Below are positions 1-4,960 of a stretch of 5,251 nucleotides of DNA, one piece after another (position 1 is the stretch's first letter; every line of letters begins with the position of its first letter). Both the position numbers and the translations under genes were made by a program. Below the pieces are notes generated by a model, which was given only the letters and a program-made list of their open reading frames with translations, did no database searches and had not been told where the DNA came from. Source of the DNA: Clostridia bacterium (GTDB lineage: Bacteria; Bacillota_A; Clostridia; Oscillospirales; CAG-382); NCBI GenBank assembly GCA_017517985.1, contig JAFWWX010000210.1, forward strand, positions 1 through 5,251, read 5' to 3'.

Positions 1-732
1 ATATCCCGAAAGATATGCACCGGAAAATTCTACCGCATCTTCATAGTTAAACGGCTCGACGGCTTCCATATAGGTATCATCCGCTTTCTTTGAACCGTCA
101 ACAGGAATATTTGCAAATCCAATAGAACCGCTTCTGAACAGTTTATAATAATCTGTTTTGGTGTAATTGTAGTTCGAATCGCTCCAAGCTGTAACTCTTT
201 CGGCAGTATAGCTTACCGCTGCATCACAGTCGCAGTCAAACATCCAAAACGGAACATACACGCCTGCCATTTCCTCGATTTTCTTTTTACTTTTAAAACT
301 ATCAGGAAGGAATGGTGCATTTTTAAAATCATTTTCAAAGGCTTCTATAGCCGCTTTCTTGTTGAATTTGAATGGGATTATGTAATCCGGTCTGAGTGTT
401 CCCTCAAACTGACCTTTGACAATCGTAGAGTTTCCGCAATACGGGCACACCGTTGAACCAAGTGTATCATCGCCCTGAATCTCCGCTCCGCAGGATGGAC
501 AGGAGTAATTTGCTAAATTAACCTCATTCGTATCCTCGTAGTTTCTTGGTGTATATCTCTCCCAATCATATTTTGAAAAGCCTCCTGCGTTTTCGTCGCC
601 CTCTGCCATCTGCTTTATAGTTTCAAGAGGAAACGTGTTATCGCAGGACTCGCATATCAGATTTTGCGTTTCGGCATCAAATATTAGCGGAGCTGTGCAG
701 CAAGGACATTTATAATTTTGAATTGTATCCAT
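1..732 (-). CDS. TFIIB-type zinc-ribbon protein, YdjG-like (partial, C-terminus off the left edge)
   Basis: I translated the 244 codons present. The start is the ATG at 732, preceded by AGGAGGAG five bases upstream; no stop is reached before the window edge. The N-terminus carries one zinc ribbon (CPCC near residues 9-12 paired with CESC near 27-30) and a second ribbon (CPSC near 74-77 paired with CPYC near 92-95). A mixed alpha/beta region follows, with the phrases RPDYIIPFKFNK and GVYVPFWMFDCDCDA, which I associate with the TFIIB-type zinc-ribbon family common in Firmicutes. From family knowledge, Bacillus subtilis YdjG is such a protein, encoded beside PspA-like and SPFH-domain genes and linked to membrane stress. 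The membrane segments expected at the C-terminus would lie outside this window, so the YdjG comparison is inference. It is the last visible gene of a three-gene minus-strand run, 15 bases after the preceding stop. Confidence 0.85.
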   Translation of the reverse strand, partial: MDTIQNYKCPCCTAPLIFDAETQNLICESCDNTFPLETIKQMAEGDENAGGFSKYDWERYTPRNYEDTNEVNLANYSCPSCGAEIQGDDTLGSTVCPYCGNSTIVKGQFEGTLRPDYIIPFKFNKKAAIEAFENDFKNAPFLPDSFKSKKKIEEMAGVYVPFWMFDCDCDAAVSYTAERVTAWSDSNYNYTKTDYYKLFRSGSIGFANIPVDGSKKADDTYMEAVEPFNYEDAVEFSGAYLSGY

Positions 733-747
733 GTATTCTCCTCCTAT

Positions 748-1041
748 TTATTTTTCAATCATCAACGGCACATTATTATTTACCTTCGTACCACATCGAG
801 GACAGTAATCCATCGAATCAGCAAGAACTGTACCGCATTTTTGGCAATTTTTATGCTGAGCTTTATAAAAATCATACAAATTATTTTTTGGTAACCTTGA
901 ACCGCATTTTGTGCAGAATGTTTTCATGCTGCTTTCAGGATGACTGCATTTTTCACAAATCTTAATGTTTTTCATTACATCTGTACCAAAACCAAAATGA
1001 AAAAGGGCATTTCTTCGTCTTACATTATCCATCTTTTTCAT
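748..1041 (-). CDS. Small double zinc-ribbon protein (97 aa)
   Basis: This hypothetical protein has two four-cysteine zinc ribbons of near-identical spacing: CEKC/CTKC (residues 29-46) and CQKC/CPRC (residues 66-83), each with ten residues between the CxxC pairs. The N-terminus is basic (MKKMDNVRRR) with no signal peptide or membrane segment, so it is probably cytosolic. The reading frame is open from an ATG at 1056, but the GGAGG lies inside that ORF, directly ahead of three consecutive ATG codons (1047, 1044, 1041). I chose 1041, eight bases after GGAGG; 1044 is almost as good. The start region overlaps the last codons of the upstream zinc-ribbon gene, implying translational coupling. Such ribbons bind one Zn each and usually mediate protein or nucleic-acid contacts; nothing catalytic is visible. 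Function is unknown. Confidence 0.75.
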   Translation of the reverse strand: MKKMDNVRRRNALFHFGFGTDVMKNIKICEKCSHPESSMKTFCTKCGSRLPKNNLYDFYKAQHKNCQKCGTVLADSMDYCPRCGTKVNNNVPLMIEK

Positions 1042-1408
1042 CATCATCGCCTCCATACATAAGCCTTACTCCGCAATTATGACAAAAAACTGCCAAGCCG
1101 GTAATTTGAGCACCGCATCTGGGGCAGAAATCAGGGATATCCTCTATTGGAGAACAAAGCACGCAGTTATGAGTATCCGGATTATACATAACATCCATAA
1201 CCCATCTCCCACACTTATGACATTGGTTAAAACAATCTTTCCCTTCAAATTCCCATGCTGCTTCTAATTCTTCTTCCGGTTCTTTTCTCTTGTACGGAAT
1301 TGTCTCTTTAACCAAAGCCCCGGAAATATCACAGTAAAACTGATATATGTTCCCATATTCTTTTTTTATTATCTTATAAGTTGCTGTTTTTCTGCCCTTA
1401 ACTGTCAT
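1025..1408 (-). CDS. Zinc-ribbon protein (127 aa), first gene of the minus-strand operon
   Basis: The frame is open from 1474, but the start is placed at the ATG at 1408 because AGGAGG sits seven bases upstream of it; the upstream ATG at 1474 has no ribosome binding site and lies inside a palindrome. The first 55 residues (MTVKGRKTATYKI onward) have no recognised motif and are charged. The C-terminal half has CHKC (63-66) with CVLC (82-85), separated by 15 residues, then a canonical ribbon CPRC (95-98)/CHNC (109-112), and an acidic tail (GGDDDEKDG). No signal peptide or membrane span is seen. It overlaps the next gene, so the pair is probably translated together. It resembles no enzyme I can name. 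A role as a metal-binding adaptor is inferred only from the ribbons and the YdjG-like neighbour. Confidence 0.75.
   Translation of the reverse strand: MTVKGRKTATYKIIKKEYGNIYQFYCDISGALVKETIPYKRKEPEEELEAAWEFEGKDCFNQCHKCGRWVMDVMYNPDTHNCVLCSPIEDIPDFCPRCGAQITGLAVFCHNCGVRLMYGGDDDEKDG
1039..1056 (-). promoter_or_regulatory. Ribosome binding site embedded in upstream gene, followed by ATG triplet run
   Basis: On the minus strand, ATGGAGGCGATGATGATG puts a GGAGG just ahead of three in-frame ATG codons, all inside the 3' end of the 127-aa zinc-ribbon gene. This argues against the first ATG (1056) and for initiation at 1044 or 1041 of the 97-aa gene, with translational coupling. Confidence 0.6.
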
Positions 1409-1458
1409 CAGCTTCCCTCCTTCCCATACTACATAAAAATTTATTTTACAAATTCCCG

Positions 1459-1485
1459 CAAAATCTTGATTCACTCAAGATTTTG
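1459..1485. repeat. Perfect 11-bp-arm inverted repeat, candidate operator
   Basis: CAAAATCTTGA (1459-1469), a five-base spacer TTCAC, then TCAAGATTTTG (1475-1485) form a perfect palindrome with 11-bp arms. It covers the -35 hexamer and part of the spacer of the plus-strand promoter and lies 51 bases upstream of the start of the minus-strand zinc-ribbon operon, so a protein bound here could control both directions. As RNA it would be a short A-rich/U-rich hairpin resembling a weak bidirectional terminator, but no gene ends here, so an operator is the better reading. The binding protein is unknown. Confidence 0.5.
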
Positions 1486-1494
1486 TGATATAAT
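1466..1494 (+). promoter_or_regulatory. Near-consensus sigma-A promoter with extended -10
   Basis: TTGATT (1466-1471) is followed by exactly 17 bases and a perfect TATAAT (1489-1494), itself preceded by TG one base away (TGATATAAT), the extended -10 arrangement. Transcription is expected to begin near 1501, exactly where the folded element at 1501-1588 begins. This is the best promoter in the window, and its -35 lies inside the palindrome at 1459-1485, suggesting regulation by occlusion. Confidence 0.75.
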
Positions 1495-1500
1495 ATTTAA

Positions 1501-1588
1501 CATAAAGACAGGGTGGTTTCTGTTTTCGTTGGCGCGGTCACAGAAATCATTATGCCGTTTGACATAACGGGGTACCCAATGTCTTTTT
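1501..1588 (+). ncRNA. Compact structured RNA of unknown class, ending in a U-run
   Basis: This element lies immediately downstream of a strong promoter and folds by inspection into a closed structure. The closing stem is AAAGACA (1504-1510) with TGTCTTT (1580-1586), continued across a two-base bulge by GGGT (1511-1514) with ACCC (1574-1577). Nested inside is a 9-bp stem, GGTTTCTGT (1515-1523) with ACAGAAATC (1540-1548), with a G-rich 16-nt loop. A third hairpin can form in two mutually exclusive ways: TTATG/CATAA (1550-1554 with 1563-1567) or CCGTT/AACGG (1555-1559 with 1566-1570). The 3' side of the closing stem runs into TTTTT, as expected for intrinsic termination. I compared it from memory with tRNA, SRP RNA, twister, pistol, hatchet, HDV, guanidine, c-di-GMP, preQ1, TPP, purine, THF and ZTP RNAs and saw no match. 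It could be a stand-alone small RNA or a terminating riboswitch-like leader for the lipoprotein operon 230 bases downstream. Confidence 0.5.
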
Positions 1589-1667
1589 AATGAATCGGTA
1601 AGAAATTTATACCCTCCTTAATTACTCTTACGAAAATAATTATATATTAAATTATTTTTTTGTCCCC

Positions 1668-1696
1668 GTACTAAAGCCCAAAAAGTACAGTATAAA
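1668..1696 (+). promoter_or_regulatory. Possible activator-dependent promoter with inverted AGTAC boxes
   Basis: TATAAA (1691-1696) is a reasonable -10, but the hexamer 17 bases upstream (GTACTA, 1668-1673) does not resemble TTGACA. Instead the -35 position is occupied by one half of an inverted repeat, GTACT (1668-1672) and AGTAC (1684-1688), separated by 11 bases. A poor -35 covered by a dyad is the usual layout where an activator is needed. The LuxR-type regulator encoded in this operon is the obvious candidate, but that link is inference. Confidence 0.35.
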
Positions 1697-1755
1697 ATAA
1701 AAAAAATCCTTTTTTTGTAAAAAAGGACGAAGAAAGTACAGTAAAAAGTACAGGT
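1684..1755 (+). repeat. Three same-orientation AAAGTACAG boxes
   Basis: AGTACAG recurs at 1684-1690, 1735-1741 and 1747-1753, each preceded by an A-run; the last two are 12 bases apart, slightly over one helical turn. The last copy extends to GTACAGGT. Together with the inverted GTACT at 1668 this makes four related boxes within 90 bases, all between the small RNA element and the lipoprotein gene. They are candidate binding sites for a dimeric regulator. Confidence 0.5.
1699..1727 (-). terminator. A/T-rich hairpin followed by eight U residues on the minus strand
   Basis: On the minus strand TCCTTTTTT (1727-1719) pairs with AAAAAAGGA (1715-1707) around a three-base loop, followed by eight Ts (1706-1699). 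The geometry is that of an intrinsic terminator, but the stem has only two G-C pairs. It could stop antisense transcription coming from the lipoprotein gene toward the small RNA, or simply be a low-complexity hairpin in the 5' leader. Confidence 0.3.
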
Positions 1756-1757
1756 TT

Positions 1758-1777
1758 GGGTGACAAAGGGTGACAAA
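1758..1777 (+). repeat. Tandem 10-bp direct repeat GGGTGACAAA
   Basis: GGGTGACAAA occurs twice head to tail (1758-1767 and 1768-1777), a period of about one helical turn, just upstream of the translation signals of the lipoprotein gene. It may be a protein site or a recent duplication; no -10 follows it at the right distance, so it is not read as a promoter. Confidence 0.55.
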
Positions 1778-1787
1778 AAGGTGGTTT

Positions 1788-1822
1788 GGAGGCAATAAAT
1801 GCCAAGGAGGAACAAAATTATG
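1788..1822 (+). promoter_or_regulatory. Two in-frame ribosome binding site/ATG pairs for one gene
   Basis: GGAGG (1788-1792) is six bases before ATG 1799, and AAGGAGG (1804-1810) is nine bases before ATG 1820; both ATGs are in the same frame. The second gives a conventional lipoprotein signal peptide (MKKSLSII), the first adds MPRRNKI to its positive n-region. The second has the stronger Shine-Dalgarno and is chosen, but either or both may be used. Confidence 0.6.
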
Positions 1823-3148
1823 AAAAAATCACTTTCAATTATCCTGTCGATCATGTTTGTCATTTTATGTATGTCAGGATGTACAACAAAATCAGAGCTT
1901 CACGCGGATGAACCTGTAACACTCACTATGTGGCACGTGTACGGCGAACAAGCTGATTCTCCAATGAATCGCCTCATTGATGAATTTAACAAGACTATCG
2001 GAAAAGAAAAAGGCATTGTTATTGACGTAACAATGATGTCGAACTCATCACAGATAGGTGGAAAGCTTCTTGAAGCCCAGGCTGATTTACCCGGTGCTCC
2101 GGAGATGCCGGATTTGTTTTTCTGTCATTCTAATAATGCCGACGCATTAGGAACAGAAAATCTCATTAACTGGTATGATTATTTTTCAGACGAAGAACTG
2201 AATAAATACGTGACTGAGTTTGTAAAGGATGGTATGGTAGGAGAAACTCTTTCCGTTTTCCCTGTTTCAAAGTCTACACACCTTCTTTTTGTATCAGGTG
2301 GTCAGTTCGAACGTTTTTCTGCAGCAACAGGCGTTACATATGAATCACTTTTAACATGGGAAGGTTTTTTTGACGCAGCAGAAAAATATTATGAATGGTC
2401 TGGTGGCAAATCATTTTGTGCTTTTGACTACCTTATACGCTCTGTAGAGCTTAATGCGATATCAAAAGGAGCTGAGGATTTTTATACTGCTGATGGATGG
2501 TATGATTTTGAAAACGAGATTTTCAAGTCTTCATGGATGGAGTTCGCTGAAAGTATGGCAAAAGGACATATTGTTGTTTCCGACCTATACTCCAATACAC
2601 AGGTAATGACTGGTGATGTTATCTCCGGAATGGGTTCATCTGCATCTATTTTATATTACAATGACACAGTGACATACGCTGATAATTCACAGGAACCTAT
2701 CAAACTTAAGGTTCTGCCCGCACCACAGCCTGAAAATGAAAAACAATTCGTAACGCAAGCAGGTGTTGGTCTTTGTGCATACAAAACTACTACACAAAAG
2801 GCTGAAGCTGCCGCCGTTTTTGCCAAATGGCTCACTGAAAGCGACAGAAATCTTTCTTTTGTCACCGAAACCGGATATATGCCTGTTAATAATGATTCTT
2901 TTGATAAAATTGAAAATTATACTTTCAAAAACGAAGCATATAAGAGTTTATACGAGACACTTGTCACAGTACGTAAAAACTGTATTGCAAAATCAGAACC
3001 ATCATATCCAAACTATTATGACAAGGTTACAGCGCTCTACAATAATCTGCGTGCAATGCAGAACGAACTTAAAAACAGATATGCTTCAGGAGAAGATGCT
3101 ATTACACTTGCAGAAGAAACCTGGAATGTATTTTGTGCGATTAAATAA
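1820..3148 (+). CDS. Lipoprotein extracellular solute-binding protein (ABC sugar-type, family 1)
   Basis: This is a 442-aa secreted lipoprotein. Residues 1-21 form a type II signal peptide: MKK, a hydrophobic run, then the lipobox MSGC with Cys21 as the lipidated residue, so the protein should be anchored on the outer face of the membrane. The mature part begins with VTLTMWHVYG and RLIDEFNK, the usual first strand and helix of family 1 (MalE/UgpB-like) solute-binding proteins, followed by PDLFF near 98-101 and the C-terminal signature AKWLTESDRNLSFVTETGYMP near 335-355. Length is normal for the family. The ligand cannot be read from sequence; a sugar, oligosaccharide or polyol is typical. No permease or ATPase gene follows; instead a membrane-bound LuxR-type regulator begins 11 bases after the stop. 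The protein may therefore serve as the ligand-capturing part of a sensor, or share a transporter encoded elsewhere. An alternative start at 1799 would add seven residues. Confidence 0.88.
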   Translation: MKKSLSIILSIMFVILCMSGCTTKSELHADEPVTLTMWHVYGEQADSPMNRLIDEFNKTIGKEKGIVIDVTMMSNSSQIGGKLLEAQADLPGAPEMPDLFFCHSNNADALGTENLINWYDYFSDEELNKYVTEFVKDGMVGETLSVFPVSKSTHLLFVSGGQFERFSAATGVTYESLLTWEGFFDAAEKYYEWSGGKSFCAFDYLIRSVELNAISKGAEDFYTADGWYDFENEIFKSSWMEFAESMAKGHIVVSDLYSNTQVMTGDVISGMGSSASILYYNDTVTYADNSQEPIKLKVLPAPQPENEKQFVTQAGVGLCAYKTTTQKAEAAAVFAKWLTESDRNLSFVTETGYMPVNNDSFDKIENYTFKNEAYKSLYETLVTVRKNCIAKSEPSYPNYYDKVTALYNNLRAMQNELKNRYASGEDAITLAEETWNVFCAIK

Positions 3149-3159
3149 GAGGTGACATC

Positions 3160-4737
3160 ATGCGTGTACCATCTATTTTTACACAAAAGAAACAAACTAT
3201 GAGGCGTAAGCTATTCGGCTATATGCTTGTTTTGGTATTAATTCTTTTTGTTGTGATTTTTATCGGAATGCTTCTTTTGGGACAATACTCATCTACCAAA
3301 GATAAAATTTCTGACATATTATCGTTACAAATGGAAGTGTTTGAAAGAGAAATTGTTGCTCATCAGGACAACCTTGCAATGAGAAATGTTCAGCTTTCCA
3401 AAGATGCTTCTCTAATAATGCACAGTTATTTCACAAAAGAGAGAATCACTTTTGATGACCTTGCAAATTCACAGTTGCATATTAACAGTCTTCAAAGTAG
3501 TTTTATTGATTTACTTAGCAGGGAGATATTACAGACAGAATGTTCAGGTGCATTTATTTTATTGAATACAACTGTTAATACGTCGCTTGAAAACGCTGAC
3601 AACTCAAAAACAGGGATATATATCCAAAGAAATTCTGTAAACTTGGCAGATGATACATTATTACTATATCGAGGAAATGCCAAACTTGGCAAAGAAAACG
3701 AAATAATGCCCCACAGGAAATGGCAAATGGAATTTGATTCAAATAAATTCCCCGATTATGACAAAATAACTGAATCCGATTCCTCTGTAGCATTAGAAAA
3801 AACATTCTACGTAACAAACATAGTAACACTTCCGGGCACCTCGGAAAAAGTAATGCTCGTAGCAATCCCTATTCGTGGCCATGATGATATTATTTATGGT
3901 ATTTGTGGTTTTGAAATCAGTGCGAATACCTTTAAAATGAACCATTCTCAGCCCTCAACCTTCGAACATCTTGTTTGTGTATTTTCAAAAAAACAAGACG
4001 AGAATATTGTTGATTATAAAACTAGTTTCACAAGCGGAATTACAAACGGTTACTATCTCGCACCAAGCGAAAATCTTAGTGTAAGTCGGTTCAGTAAAAC
4101 ACTAAGTTTATTTTCCGGAGATGAGGAATCATATGTAGGCATAACAAGAGATATTCAGATTTGTTGTGGAGATAACGCAGATCACACATTAACAGTGATG
4201 ATTCCTAAATATGATTACACAAAAATTTTTGTAAAAAATGTTATACAGATTGTGTTCTTTATTTTGCTACTTTTATTCTTCGCAATAAGTTGCTGTGGAT
4301 ACTTCAGTAAAAGATACATTTCTCCTATCATCAGAGGACTCGATAGAATAAAAAAATCTGAACTTGGTGAGTCGGAATCCTCGACATATTTAGAAATTGA
4401 AGACCTGTTTGTATATCTTGGAGAAAAAGAAAAAGAGTTTTCTGCTATTCAAGCAAAAGTTGATAAACTTGCATATTCACGAAAGAATGAAATTGATCCT
4501 AACGACTATGAATATTTCAAAATGGGTATCAAAACGCTTACTAAACAAGAGCGGACAATATTTGAACTGTATTTATCGGGAAAATCCGCACCTGAGATTC
4601 TTGAAATTACAGGAATTAAAGAACGCACACTGAAATTCCACAACGGAAATATTTATGAGAAACTTGGTGTGCACAGCAGAAAACAAATGCTTAGGTACGC
4701 GATGTTTTATCAAAATGAGAACGGAGGAATTATATGA
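3160..4737 (+). CDS. Membrane-anchored LuxR-family transcriptional regulator with Cache-like sensor domain
   Basis: This 525-aa protein appears to be a one-polypeptide sensor and DNA-binding regulator. A short basic cytosolic tail (KKQTMRRK) leads into membrane segment 1 (about 19-41). Residues 42-357 are predicted extracytoplasmic; VMLVAIPIRG...IIYGICGFEIS (231-254) resembles the end of the membrane-distal half of a double Cache domain. Membrane segment 2 spans about 358-380. A HAMP-like juxtamembrane stretch (RYISPIIRGLDRI) and a short likely coiled coil (about 418-437) connect to a C-terminal GerE/LuxR helix-turn-helix (about 456-515): LTKQERTIFELYLSGKSAPEI, then GIKERTLKFHNGNIYEKLGV. No receiver domain or kinase is present, so signalling need not involve phosphorylation. 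The start has GAGGTG seven bases upstream. It lies 11 bases after the solute-binding lipoprotein gene and overlaps the next gene by ATGA. I infer that the sensor domain reads the ligand or the loaded lipoprotein and alters DNA binding near the membrane, perhaps at its own operon. Confidence 0.85.
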   Translation: MRVPSIFTQKKQTMRRKLFGYMLVLVLILFVVIFIGMLLLGQYSSTKDKISDILSLQMEVFEREIVAHQDNLAMRNVQLSKDASLIMHSYFTKERITFDDLANSQLHINSLQSSFIDLLSREILQTECSGAFILLNTTVNTSLENADNSKTGIYIQRNSVNLADDTLLLYRGNAKLGKENEIMPHRKWQMEFDSNKFPDYDKITESDSSVALEKTFYVTNIVTLPGTSEKVMLVAIPIRGHDDIIYGICGFEISANTFKMNHSQPSTFEHLVCVFSKKQDENIVDYKTSFTSGITNGYYLAPSENLSVSRFSKTLSLFSGDEESYVGITRDIQICCGDNADHTLTVMIPKYDYTKIFVKNVIQIVFFILLLLFFAISCCGYFSKRYISPIIRGLDRIKKSELGESESSTYLEIEDLFVYLGEKEKEFSAIQAKVDKLAYSRKNEIDPNDYEYFKMGIKTLTKQERTIFELYLSGKSAPEILEITGIKERTLKFHNGNIYEKLGVHSRKQMLRYAMFYQNENGGII

Positions 4738-4943
4738 CACTTGCCGAAAGATTGAATCATATAATCAAAGAGCAAAATATAACAAAACGTGATTTCGCAA
4801 AAAGACTTGGTGTTTCAGAAAATTACATATATATTTTGACAGGAAATCTGAATAAGCAACAGAACATCTCTCCTTCATTAGCAAAACTCATAGCATTGGA
4901 ATTTGGATATGATGAAAATTGGGTTTTAAATGGTGATGGATAA
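4734..4943 (+). CDS. Small XRE-family helix-turn-helix DNA-binding protein (69 aa)
   Basis: This is a single-domain Cro/C1-type HTH protein. The scanning and recognition helices are visible as ITKRDFAKRLGVSENYIYILTG (about 16-37), followed by the short closing helices with SLAKLIALEFGYDENWVLNGDG, a phrase typical of Clostridia XRE proteins (compare the common EEWLxTGEG ending). There is no sensing or oligomerisation domain beyond the HTH, so it probably works as a dimer or as a partner of another regulator. Its ATG overlaps the TGA of the LuxR-type gene (ATGA), and GGAGG lies six bases upstream inside that gene, so the two are translationally coupled. The intrinsic terminator starts 17 bases after its stop, making it the last gene of the operon. 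Whether it represses, activates or titrates the LuxR-type protein cannot be told from sequence. Confidence 0.88.
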   Translation: MTLAERLNHIIKEQNITKRDFAKRLGVSENYIYILTGNLNKQQNISPSLAKLIALEFGYDENWVLNGDG

Positions 4944-4960
4944 ATTAATACATGATAAAT

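Larger units (their letters stand above)
1587..1819. other. AT-rich intergenic control region upstream of the lipoprotein operon
   Basis: No gene is supported in these 233 bases. The stretch contains repeated AGTAC boxes, a TATAAA that could serve as a -10, an A/T hairpin, a tandem GGGTGACAAA repeat and two ribosome binding sites. Long A and T runs dominate 1640-1725. A minus-strand frame crosses much of this stretch but has no ribosome binding site and a composition typical of translated AT-rich DNA, so it is not annotated. Confidence 0.6.

Noticed and set aside
723..965. Plus-strand open frame (80 aa) opposite the zinc-ribbon genes
   Set aside because: No convincing ribosome binding site and the opposite strand has clear CxxC ribbon proteins over the same bases; it is a shadow.
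1079..1267. Plus-strand open frame (62 aa)
   Set aside because: Antisense shadow of the 127-aa zinc-ribbon gene, no start signal.
1409..1500. Promoter for the minus-strand zinc-ribbon operon
   Set aside because: Such a promoter is expected here, but I could not find a -35/-10 pair with acceptable spacing on the minus strand; only AT-rich candidates such as TAAAAT without a partner.
1559..1564. Perfect TTGACA as a -35 element
   Set aside because: No -10-like hexamer lies 16-18 bases downstream (the position reads CTTTT-rich sequence), and the bases are part of the folded RNA.
1748..1755. A true lux box for quorum sensing
   Set aside because: Only one half-site matches, there is no inverted partner at the required spacing, and the encoded regulator has no autoinducer-binding domain; kept only as a possible GerE-type site.
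1618..1863. Minus-strand hydrophobic open frame (81 aa) over the control region
   Set aside because: Starts inside the lipoprotein signal peptide sequence, and its hydrophobicity comes from A/T runs read in reverse; no ribosome binding site.
2763..3155. Plus-strand 130-aa frame inside the lipoprotein gene
   Set aside because: Out-of-frame shadow of a gene with clear family signatures through its C-terminus.
3492..3865. Minus-strand frames opposite the LuxR-type gene (66 and 96 aa)
   Set aside because: Antisense shadows without start signals or recognisable domains.
4397..4633. Plus-strand 78-aa frame inside the LuxR-type gene
   Set aside because: Shifted frame of the segment encoding the coiled coil and GerE domain.
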